Source of the DNA: Pectobacterium sp. PL152
Lineage (GTDB): Bacteria > Pseudomonadota > Gammaproteobacteria > Enterobacterales > Enterobacteriaceae
NCBI GenBank assembly: GCA_021907015.1
Contig: CP091064.1
Location: forward strand, 2,852,001-2,916,000
Reading direction: 5' to 3'
Length of the DNA stretch: 64,000 nt
Shown here: positions 54,919-64,000 of the stretch, piece by piece
How the letters are laid out: every line of letters begins with the position of its first letter
Numbering within the stretch: the first letter of the stretch is position 1
The notes under the pieces: model-generated
Told to the model about the DNA's origin: nothing
Databases searched by the model: none
Seen by the model: only the letters and a program-made list of their open reading frames with translations
Program-made: the position numbers and the translations under genes

Positions 54919-56310
54919 TTAACGCTGTGCCGAGGCGGTGGTTGCCTGCGGAGCGCTGTTGTCCGTTACGGTTGGTGTGGTGGAAACCGGCTGACCCAGT
55001 GATGCGTTCAGCGCTTGTAGATCGGCTTCATTCAGCGTGCCCTGCGCGGATTTGATGTTTAACTGATTGATCAGGTAATCATAACGTGCGCTGGAGAGCT
55101 GCTGTTTGGCGTTATACAGCGTGGTGGTGGCATCCAGAACGTCAACGATGGTACGTGTTCCTACCTGATAACCTGCTTCCATTGCATCCAGAGAGCTTTG
55201 TGCAGACACTTCAGCCTGTTTGTAAGCATTGATGCTGCTGATGGAGGCTGAAATGTTGTTAAACGATGAACGTACCGTTTGGATAACAGAACGGTGTGCG
55301 CTTTCCAGCAGTTCACTTGAGCTAACATAGCGGTGCTGTGCTTGCTTCACCTGAGAATTGGTCGCGCCGCCGCTATAAAGTGGCAGAGTGAAGTTAATGC
55401 CAACTCGGTGTTGCCCTGCGTCGGTATCATTGAAGTTGCCGCTATGCGTGCGGGAACCAGAATAACGAGTATCGCTGACCCCTGTAGACGCGGTGAGATC
55501 CAGCGTTGGCATGTAGCCTGTTTCGGCGGAGCGAATCTGCTCACGAGCCAAATCCTGGCTCAAACGTGCGGACAACAGGTTCAGGTTGCGGTTTTCCGCT
55601 TCTTTCAGCAGGTTGTTAACGGCCTCAGGCTTCTGCGTAGAGAAACGCTCGATATTCAGGCCGGCCAACTGCGGGTAGAAATTACCGGTAATCTGGCGCA
55701 ATGATTCCAACGCGTTATCCAGCGTATTACGCGTCAACACTTCATTGGCCAACACGCTGTCATACTGGGCACGAGCGTTCTGGACGTCGGTAATGGCAAC
55801 CAGACCCACGTTGAAACGCTGTGTCGTTTGGTCTAACTGGCGATAAATCGCCTGCTTCTGCGCATTGATGTAGGACAGTGAGTCAATCGCACGCAGAACG
55901 TTGAAATAGGCGGTCGCCGTGTTCAGCATCAGGTTTTGCTGAGCGGTCTGATACACGACGTCTTCGATACCGGCTTGTTTTTCCTGCAACGTCAGCGCAC
56001 GCCATTTGGACATGTCGAACAAGGTCTGAGTCAATTGCAGTGAAGCGCCTTTCACATTGCTGTCGACGCCTTTGCTGTCACGGTAGCCCCTGTTATAGGT
56101 ATAGTCGGCCCCTAGATTGAGTTGAGGCAGTAACGGGCTACGTGATTCGTTAATCTTTTCAAACGCGGCGTCGCGGGTTGCCGCAGCGCTGCGTAAATCA
56201 GGGTTGGTGCTTTTTGCCTGCTGGTAGACCTGTAACAGGTTTTCCGCCTGACTCATGGCGCTAAAACCGCCCAGGCTCAGACCAATCAGAAGAGGGAGCA
56301 ATTTCTTCAT
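54919..56310 (-). CDS. tolC: Outer-membrane efflux channel TolC
   Basis: 463-residue precursor with a signal peptide (about residues 1-22, ending MSQA) followed by the two structural repeats of the trimeric channel-tunnel. It serves AcrAB-type drug pumps, type I secretion and probably AaeAB-like pumps. E. coli TolC is longer (493), mainly in the variable C-terminal tail, here Gln/Thr/Ser-rich. AGGA is better placed for ATG 56310 than for ATG 56316. It heads the tolC-ygiB-ygiC series on the minus strand and is divergent from nudF. Confidence 0.96.
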   Translation of the reverse strand: MKKLLPLLIGLSLGGFSAMSQAENLLQVYQQAKSTNPDLRSAAATRDAAFEKINESRSPLLPQLNLGADYTYNRGYRDSKGVDSNVKGASLQLTQTLFDMSKWRALTLQEKQAGIEDVVYQTAQQNLMLNTATAYFNVLRAIDSLSYINAQKQAIYRQLDQTTQRFNVGLVAITDVQNARAQYDSVLANEVLTRNTLDNALESLRQITGNFYPQLAGLNIERFSTQKPEAVNNLLKEAENRNLNLLSARLSQDLAREQIRSAETGYMPTLDLTASTGVSDTRYSGSRTHSGNFNDTDAGQHRVGINFTLPLYSGGATNSQVKQAQHRYVSSSELLESAHRSVIQTVRSSFNNISASISSINAYKQAEVSAQSSLDAMEAGYQVGTRTIVDVLDATTTLYNAKQQLSSARYDYLINQLNIKSAQGTLNEADLQALNASLGQPVSTTPTVTDNSAPQATTASAQR

Positions 56311-56642
56311 TTGCATTCCTTGTTGTGCAGCAATCTCGCTATGGTAGCGCTGTCTGTAGACGAATAATTGTCGATTCTATCAGAATCTGCCAATAGGATA
56401 AGGTAGCTGAACGTGCCATCTTTCAGCGGAATATGTCCAAATGGTCAGGTAAATTGACCTCTTGGATGATCCAGTGCGACGTTTTGCTGTTCAGTAAGGT
56501 ACCGAAACGTGATGCGATGGATGGGAATTCCCTTCGCCAACGTCACGCCTAATAAACGTTCAAAAACAATGATGAGTATAATGACAGCGGATTCCGCCAT
56601 ACAATACCGGATTCCATTAATACTTGTTACAGGAGTGCAGCC
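56311..56642. promoter_or_regulatory. tolC-nudF divergent promoter region
   Basis: About 330 gene-free bases with the tolC and nudF promoters. In E. coli the tolC promoter region carries a MarA/SoxS/Rob box; I looked for one and found no convincing match by eye. A 123-codon antisense open frame overlapping nudF is not a gene. Confidence 0.45.
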
Positions 56643-57275
56643 ATGTCGTCTTCCGCATCCGGCCCGGTTACTTTCACCAAAGATGATGTAGAAATTATTG
56701 CACGCGAAACGCTGTACGACGGTTTTTTTTCTCTGGAGCGTTACCGCTTCCGCCATCGCCTGTTTAATGGCGGCATGAGCGGTGAAGTCAGTCGTGAGAT
56801 CCTGGAGCGCGGCCATGCCGTGGTGTTGTTGCCTTACGATCCAGTGCGTGATGAAGTGGTATTAATAGAACAGATTCGGATTGCTGCCTATGACACCAGT
56901 GCGTCTCCCTGGCTGTTTGAGCTGGTGGCTGGCATGATTGAACCAGGAGAAAGCCACGAAGAGGTGGCGCGGCGCGAAGCACAGGAAGAAGCCGGATTAA
57001 GGGTTGGCCGTTGCCGACCGATAATCAACTATCTCGCCAGCCCCGGCGGCACCAGCGAACGTCTGGCGGTGATGGTGGGTGAAGTGGATACCAGAACGGC
57101 GCAAGGCATTCACGGCTTGGCGGACGAGAATGAAGATATTCGTGTACATGTCGTGAGTCGTGAACAAAGTTATCAATGGGTTGAAGAAGGCATCGTTGAT
57201 AACGCCGCGTCTGTCATTGCCTTGCAATGGTTGGCGTTGCACCATGAAGAACTGAAACGCGCGTGGGTGGATTGA
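56643..57275 (+). CDS. nudF: ADP-ribose pyrophosphatase NudF
   Basis: 210-residue Nudix hydrolase cleaving ADP-ribose to AMP and ribose-5-phosphate (E. coli 209). The Nudix box fits GX5EX7REUXEEXGU starting at GMIEPGESHEE (about residues 100-122). ACAGGAGTG is well placed before ATG 56643. First gene of nudF-yqiB-cpdA-yqiA-parE, divergent from tolC. Confidence 0.96.
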   Translation: MSSSASGPVTFTKDDVEIIARETLYDGFFSLERYRFRHRLFNGGMSGEVSREILERGHAVVLLPYDPVRDEVVLIEQIRIAAYDTSASPWLFELVAGMIEPGESHEEVARREAQEEAGLRVGRCRPIINYLASPGGTSERLAVMVGEVDTRTAQGIHGLADENEDIRVHVVSREQSYQWVEEGIVDNAASVIALQWLALHHEELKRAWVD

Positions 57276-57278
57276 TTT

Positions 57279-57710
57279 ATGAAACGTTATACTCCGGATT
57301 TCCCGGCCATGATGAGGCTATGTGAAACCAACTTCATGCAATTACGGCGTTTGCTGCCAAAAATTGATGAAGTCGGTGAAATCGCGGTTTATCACGCCAA
57401 TAATGCGGTCTATCAACTGACGATTCTTGAGTCTACCCGCTATACCTCATTGGTCGAAATCAAGCAGACAGCGCCCACTGTCAGCTACTGGAGCCTGCCA
57501 ATGATGAGCGTTAGGCTGTATCATGATGCACTGGTTGCGGAAGTGTGTGCCAGCCAGCAGATCTTTCGCTTCAAAGCACGTTATGATTATCCTAATAAGA
57601 AGTTACATCAACGTGACGAAAAGCATCAAATTAATCAGTTTCTTGCTGATTGGCTAAAGTATTGTTTGGCGTATGGTTCGATGTCGATACCGGTTTTCGA
57701 TACCCAATAG
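57279..57710 (+). CDS. yqiB: DUF1249 protein YqiB
   Basis: 143-residue protein of unknown function, close to E. coli YqiB (140). The family core ([48 protein letters not shown]) is present. It lies 3 bases after nudF. Its last residues and TAG stop fall within the left end of a dispersed repeat (57700-57787), so the C-terminus has been remodelled by the repeat. Confidence 0.92.
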   Translation: MKRYTPDFPAMMRLCETNFMQLRRLLPKIDEVGEIAVYHANNAVYQLTILESTRYTSLVEIKQTAPTVSYWSLPMMSVRLYHDALVAEVCASQQIFRFKARYDYPNKKLHQRDEKHQINQFLADWLKYCLAYGSMSIPVFDTQ

Positions 57711-57787
57711 ATTTCAAGGCGCAGGACGGCGACAGTCGGGCCATCAAGGGAAGCTAACGTATTCTGCAATTTGAGAGATGACGGGTA
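57700..57787. repeat. Dispersed intergenic repeat, copy 2
   Basis: About 88 bp with inverted ends: ATACCC...TTTCAAG on the left, and CAATTTGAGAGATGACGGGTA on the right side, the latter read in reverse as TACCCGTCAT. It shares AAGGGAAGC(T/C)AACG and ATGACGGGTA with the longer copy at 9479-9618, which is in the opposite orientation. It separates yqiB from cpdA and supplies the yqiB stop codon. Confidence 0.65.
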
Positions 57788-57817
57788 GAGACAGATTTAC
57801 GTAACCAAGGACACCAT

Positions 57818-58645
57818 TTGGAAAGCCTGTTGACACTGCCTGTGGCGAGTGGCGCCAGAGTCAGGATTTTACAAATAACGGATACCCATCTTTTTGCGGG
57901 CGAGCATGAAACCTTGCTGGGTATCAACACCTATCGTAGCTATCACGCTGTGCTGAATGCCATCAGGGCTCGGCAGGATGCGTTTGATTTAATCGTGGCG
58001 ACGGGCGATTTGGCGCAGGATCACACGCTGGAGGCCTATCATCACTTCTCGCGCGGCATTGCGCAGATCCCTGCACCTTGCGTATGGCTTCCCGGTAACC
58101 ATGATTTCCAACCGGCGATGGTTGATGCATTGGCTGAGGCCGGTATCGCGCCATCCAAGCATGTGCTGCTGGGTGACAAGTGGCAGATTATTTTGTTGGA
58201 TAGTCAGGTGTTTGGCGTCCCGCATGGTGAGCTGAGCGAATACCAGCTTGAATGGCTGGAGCGCAGCCTGAAAAGTCAGCCTGACCGCTTTACGCTGTTA
58301 CTGCTACACCATCATCCGCATCCTTCCGGCTGTACCTGGCTCGATCAGCACAGCTTGCGTAATGCACATAGCCTGTCTGCGGTGCTGGATCGCTATCCGC
58401 AGGTGAACACCGTGCTGTGTGGACATATTCATCAGGAGATGGATTTTGACTGGCATGGCCGCCGCTTGCTGGCTACGCCGTCGACCTGCGTGCAGTTTAA
58501 ACCGCATTGTACTAACTTCACGATTGATGACGTAGCGCCGGGTTGGCGCTATCTGGATCTGCTGCCGGATGGTCGCCTGGAAACCGAGGTCTATCGTCTG
58601 TCGGGCAGCGAATTCCTGCCTGACATGGATTCGGACGGTTACTAA
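57818..58645 (+). CDS. cpdA: 3',5'-cyclic AMP phosphodiesterase CpdA
   Basis: 275-residue metallophosphoesterase that hydrolyses cAMP and tunes CRP activity; the same length as in E. coli. Metal-binding motifs in order are DTH, GDLAQD, GNHDF, LLLHHHP and GHIHQE. The start is TTG 57818, which matches the E. coli N-terminus MESLLTLP, with AAGGACACC upstream. Its stop overlaps the yqiA start (TAATG). Confidence 0.95.
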   Translation: MESLLTLPVASGARVRILQITDTHLFAGEHETLLGINTYRSYHAVLNAIRARQDAFDLIVATGDLAQDHTLEAYHHFSRGIAQIPAPCVWLPGNHDFQPAMVDALAEAGIAPSKHVLLGDKWQIILLDSQVFGVPHGELSEYQLEWLERSLKSQPDRFTLLLLHHHPHPSGCTWLDQHSLRNAHSLSAVLDRYPQVNTVLCGHIHQEMDFDWHGRRLLATPSTCVQFKPHCTNFTIDDVAPGWRYLDLLPDGRLETEVYRLSGSEFLPDMDSDGY

Positions 58646-59226
58646 TGCCCACGCTTCTTTATCTGCACGGCTTCAACAGTACGCCACAGTCGGCGAAAGC
58701 GACCGCGCTGAAAGCGTGGCTGGCGGAGCAGCATCCTGAGATTGACATGGTGATTCCACAGCTTCCGCCTTATCCGGCGGAGGCCGCCGAGATGATGGAA
58801 TCGTTGATTATGGAGCGTGCTGGCCGCCCGGTAGGTATTGTTGGTTCTTCCCTCGGTGGTTATTATGCCACCTGGTTATCCCAGTGTTTTATGCTGCCTG
58901 CCGTAGTGGTGAATCCTGCGGTGAGGCCGTTTGAGCTATTGCTGGACCATCTGGGCGAATACCAGAACCCCTACACCGGTGAACAATATGTGCTAGAGTC
59001 TCGGCACGTTTACGATCTGAAGGTCATGCAGGTTGACCGACTGGAATCGCCGGATTTGCTCTGGCTGCTGTTGCAGACGGGGGATGAGGTTCTGGATTAT
59101 CGTCAGGCAGTCGCGTATTACACGGCCTGCCGTCAAACTGTGGAGTCAGGGGGCAATCATGCCTTTGTCGGATTTGAGCACTTTTTCACGCCGATTGTGA
59201 ATTTCTTAGGGCTCACGACAGACTGA
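58645..59226 (+). CDS. yqiA: Esterase YqiA
   Basis: 193-residue alpha/beta-hydrolase (E. coli 193). The nucleophile serine is in GSSLGGYYA, the oxyanion/HG region is [14 protein letters not shown], and the catalytic His is in GGNHAFVGF near the C-terminus. E. coli YqiA has esterase activity on short acyl esters; its natural substrate is unknown. Translationally coupled to cpdA and upstream of parE. Confidence 0.94.
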   Translation: MPTLLYLHGFNSTPQSAKATALKAWLAEQHPEIDMVIPQLPPYPAEAAEMMESLIMERAGRPVGIVGSSLGGYYATWLSQCFMLPAVVVNPAVRPFELLLDHLGEYQNPYTGEQYVLESRHVYDLKVMQVDRLESPDLLWLLLQTGDEVLDYRQAVAYYTACRQTVESGGNHAFVGFEHFFTPIVNFLGLTTD

Positions 59227-59282
59227 ATCGCCACCTATGCATTATGGATTGAAAAACGACTCGCGAAGGTGCGGCTCGTTAA

Positions 59283-61214
<1,932 letters not shown>

Positions 61215-61265
61215 CCGTCACACGATTCACCGTACGCTCAGAAGCGATTCGTTAATCCGTATTAT

Positions 61266-61307
61266 TGCCTGTTTTCGAGATGTTCACTCGAACTGTGGAA
61301 ACAGGCA
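61266..61307 (+). terminator. Long hairpin after parE
   Basis: TGCCTGTTT (61266-61274) pairs with AAACAGGCA (61299-61307), and inside TCGAG pairs with CTCGA (61275-61291). ATTTCTCTGCTTTAT follows. Probably the parE terminator, although the T tract is interrupted. Confidence 0.55.
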
Positions 61308-61407
61308 CATTTCTCTGCTTTATCCTGATTCCGCCAGTAACCTAACCTGATAACCCAGCAACGGAAAAGCGCTGTCTCAATCAGCGTATTCAGCACAGGG
61401 AGAAACC

Positions 61408-62420
61408 ATGCAATACACCACACTCGGCAACAGCGACCTCACCGTTTCCCGAATATGTATGGGCTGTATGGGGTTCGGCGACGCATCTACAGGGCAGCAT
61501 AGCTGGACGCTCGGAGAAGCGGAGAGCCGCGAGATCATCCGTTATGGTCTGGAAAATGGCATCAACTTTTATGACACCGCCATCGCCTATCAACGCGGTT
61601 CCAGCGAGCGCTATGTCGGCAAGGCCTTGCGCGATATGGCGAAACGCGATGATGTAGTGGTCGCCACCAAGTTCCTTCCGCGCACTCAGCAACAGATTTC
61701 AGACGGGATCAGCGGGCAGCAGGCTATCGCACAGTCGCTCGACCAAAGCCTGCAAAACCTCGGGATGGATTATGTCGATCTCTACATCTGCCATATTTGG
61801 GATTACAACACGCCGATCCTGGATGTGCTCGATGCGCTGCATTATGCGGTGAAAGTGGGAAAAGTGCGCGCCATTGGCATTTCCAACTGCTACGCGTGGC
61901 AACTGGCGAAGGCAAATGCGATAGCGGAACGTGAAAACCTGACGCCATTCGTCTCAGTACAAAGTCATTACAACCTGATTATGCGCGAAGATGAACGCGA
62001 GCTATTCGGTTTATGCGCTGAAGACAATATCGCGCTGACGCCTTACAGCGCGTTGGCAAGCGGGCGTCTGTCGCGTCTGGAGGAGTAGAGTCCCTGCGTT
62101 TAAAGGAGGATGCCTACGCCAAAGGGAAATACGATACAACGGCCGATCAGGATCGAATCATCATCGACCGCGTGGCTGAACTGGCCGCCCGACGCCGCGT
62201 TTCAATGACCGAAGTTTCACTGGCGTGGCTGCTCACCAAAGTTACCGCCCCTGTGGTCGGGGCAACGAAGAAACACCATATCGACGGCGCGGTGAAAGCG
62301 GTGAATTTGACGCTGAGTGACGATGAAATTTGTTATCTGGAAGAAGGCTACCAGCCACATAGACTGGTCGGCGTCATGGTGCAGAATATCCCGCAGGCGA
62401 AGACCAAAAAGCAGGCGTGA
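61408..62420 (+). pseudogene. Aldo/keto reductase, frameshifted as sequenced
   Basis: NADPH-dependent aldo/keto reductase of the (beta/alpha)8 type. The catalytic set is recognisable: Asp and Tyr in NFYDTAIAYQRGSSE, Lys in VVVATKF, His in YICHIWD. The C-terminal part carries VVGATKKHHIDGAVKAVNL, the cofactor-phosphate region. The first frame ends at TAG 62086-62088; lengthening the GG at 62079-62080 to GGG restores one protein of about 337 residues. The substrate is unknown; it resembles E. coli YajO-type enzymes. A LysR regulator gene follows in the same direction. Confidence 0.85.
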
Positions 62421-62597
62421 ACACGTTGATGTGTCATTGCCTAAAACATTTCTCGGCGCTTTTCATCCCTGCGGGGCGAATAAGTTGCTTCGGCAGAGCG
62501 GTGTTTCACGTGGCAGCCATTTACAGGTGACTGCGGTATGATGCGAGCACACGATACCATTTGGTGAATACCGAATCGACGGCAGGTTTACGCGCGT

Positions 62598-63494
62598 ATG
62601 AAAGTCACGCTTGAGGAACTTCAGGCTTTTGTGGTGGTGATCGACACCGGTTCGATCACGGCGGCAGCGGAACAGCTGGGGCAAACCACGTCGGGCATCA
62701 GCCGGGCGCTGCGGCGTCTGGAGGACAAGCTGGGGACGACCCTGCTGCACCGTACCACGCGACGCCTCTCGCTGTCCGAAGAAGGCACGATGTTTCTTGA
62801 ACACGCCCGTGATGTGATTCACGCGGTGGAACACGCTGAAGAACAGGTACTGTTGCGCCACGAGCAACCGAGCGGACGGCTGCGGGTTAATTCGGGATCG
62901 GCATTTATGCAGCATGTGATTGTGCCGCTGGTGCCGGAATTTCGCCGCCGCTATCCCAAGATCGTTCTTGAACTCAACACTGACGATTTCATTATTGATT
63001 TGCTTGAACAGCATACCGATATCGCCATTCGCATCGGCACGCTCAAAGATTCCACCATTCATGCCCGGCTGCTCGGTGCAAGCAAGCTACACATCGTCGC
63101 CAGCCCTGATTATCTACAGCAGCATGGTACGCCGATGACGGTTGAGTCATTGGCCGATCATATTTGCCTGGGGTTTACTCAGGTGGAGTCGCTGAATCAC
63201 TGGCCATTACGGCACGGACTTCAGAATTTCTATCCCATCACGCCTGCGCTGCTGGCATCAAACGGTGAGATATTGCGTCAGTTGGCGCTGCGGGGCGAAG
63301 GGATTATGCGTATGTCTACCTTCCTGATCCGGGATGATTTGGCGGCGGGGAGGCTGGTACCGATCCTCACCGAGGAGACGCTGGACGCCAGCCTGCCGGT
63401 TTACGCGGTGTATTATCGCAATAGCCAATTGGCGGCGCGCATTACCTGTTTTCTGGATTTCATGAGCGAGAAGCTCACGGAAAACCCGCTGTGA
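62598..63494 (+). CDS. LysR-family transcriptional regulator
   Basis: 298-residue LysR regulator. The N-terminal winged helix-turn-helix (about residues 1-60, GSITAAAEQLGQTTSGISRALRR) is followed by the effector-binding domain. It belongs to the CrgA/AaeR-like group by general character, but the target is unknown. It lies about 180 bases after the aldo/keto reductase gene and converges on mdaB, so control of either is possible. Start at ATG 62598 without a strong ribosome binding site. Confidence 0.88.
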   Translation: MKVTLEELQAFVVVIDTGSITAAAEQLGQTTSGISRALRRLEDKLGTTLLHRTTRRLSLSEEGTMFLEHARDVIHAVEHAEEQVLLRHEQPSGRLRVNSGSAFMQHVIVPLVPEFRRRYPKIVLELNTDDFIIDLLEQHTDIAIRIGTLKDSTIHARLLGASKLHIVASPDYLQQHGTPMTVESLADHICLGFTQVESLNHWPLRHGLQNFYPITPALLASNGEILRQLALRGEGIMRMSTFLIRDDLAAGRLVPILTEETLDASLPVYAVYYRNSQLAARITCFLDFMSEKLTENPL

Positions 63495-63534
63495 GGCGTG
63501 GCCCACAGCGGTAGAGAAGTGAGCCTAATACCGA

Positions 63535-64000
63535 TTAGGCCATGTGTTCGTCCAGATGCTGGCGGTAATTTGCAAGATAAGCAGGAACGTCCGGTTCTTT
63601 CATCACATCGTTGCAGATGAAGGTCGGCAAGGGGGATAGCCCGATGAACTGGTTCGCTTTATGGAACGGTAGATACACGCCATCCACGCCCACACCGTGG
63701 AAGAACTGTTCAGGGTCGTCGAAGGCTTCCAGCGGCGCATTCCACGTCAGAGACAGCATATATTTGCGGCCTTGTAGCAGCCCGCCTGAACCGTATTTCT
63801 TGCTGGCATCCGAACGGCTACGGCCATCGCTGGCATAAAGCGAACCGTGACCGGCGGTAAATACCTCATCAATGTATTTCTTCAGGATCCACGGCGTATC
63901 CATCCACCATCCCGGCATCTGGTAAATGATGGTGTCCGCCCACAGGTAGTTCTGAATTTCCTGTTCAATATCATAGCCGTTGTCCACGACCGTCACGCGG
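63535..64000 (-). CDS. mdaB: NADPH:quinone oxidoreductase MdaB, 5' end outside the window
   Basis: Flavodoxin-like FAD-dependent quinone reductase that performs two-electron reduction of quinones and protects against redox stress. About 155 of about 193 residues are present; the frame stays open to base 64000, so the N-terminus lies beyond it. Conserved segments WADTIIYQMPGWWMDTPW, GSGGLLQGRKYMLSLTWNAP and FFHGVGVDGVYLPFHKANQF match E. coli MdaB. In E. coli mdaB is also close to parE. Confidence 0.95.
   Translation of the reverse strand, partial: RVTVVDNGYDIEQEIQNYLWADTIIYQMPGWWMDTPWILKKYIDEVFTAGHGSLYASDGRSRSDASKKYGSGGLLQGRKYMLSLTWNAPLEAFDDPEQFFHGVGVDGVYLPFHKANQFIGLSPLPTFICNDVMKEPDVPAYLANYRQHLDEHMA

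Noticed and set aside
56400-56500. MarA/SoxS/Rob box upstream of tolC
   Set aside because: Expected from E. coli, but no segment matched the consensus well enough on inspection.

Overview
The window is chromosomal DNA from a gamma-proteobacterium of the Enterobacterales. Gene order, protein sequences, the sRNA ArcZ and RNase P RNA all resemble E. coli closely. The local arrangement (tldD-aaeRXAB next to yjgA-pmbA-rnk, a budC-type butanediol dehydrogenase, an alginate-lyase-family gene) points to a soft-rot genus, most likely Pectobacterium; the genus is inference.

Layout. 1-5818: 3' part of tldD, then aaeR and the aaeXAB aromatic-acid efflux operon. 5886-6540: a small Phd/YefM-ParE-type toxin-antitoxin cassette. 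6642-9327: yjgA, pmbA (TldE, partner of TldD) and rnk. 9367-17863, minus strand: yrbG-kdsD-kdsC-lptC-lptA-lptB-rpoN-hpf-ptsN-rapZ-npr, joining Kdo and LPS export to sigma-54 and nitrogen-PTS functions. 18165-23007, plus strand: mlaFEDCB (outer-membrane lipid asymmetry), ibaG and murA. 23114-27831: degS, degQ, zapG, zapE. 28069-30386: rplM-rpsI and sspA-sspB. 30463-38612: budC, a GFA-family gene, gltD-gltB. 38613-43833: yhcC, arcB, arcZ, elbB, mtgA. 43904-50285: an alginate-lyase-family gene, dolP-diaA-yraN-lpoA, rsmI and rnpB. 50495-51711: an unrecognised two-gene unit behind a hairpin-rich leader, the best candidate here for undescribed biology. 51951-64000: ygiD, ygiC-ygiB, tolC, nudF-yqiB-cpdA-yqiA-parE, an aldo-keto reductase, a LysR regulator and the 3' part of mdaB.

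Quality. About fourteen single-base frameshifts interrupt ten otherwise intact genes (zapE, budC, GFA gene, gltB, arcB, alginate-lyase gene, lpoA, rsmI, the unknown second gene, the aldo-keto reductase). Nearly all are repaired by lengthening a homopolymer run by one base, and the repaired lengths fit the families. This looks like sequencing or assembly error rather than gene decay. These genes are listed as pseudogene because that is how the sequence reads.

Most of the window is conserved core genome. Accessory elements are the toxin-antitoxin cassette, the unknown module after rnpB, and two copies of a dispersed short repeat (9479-9618 and 57700-57787). I saw no insertion sequence, prophage, CRISPR array, tRNA or rRNA.
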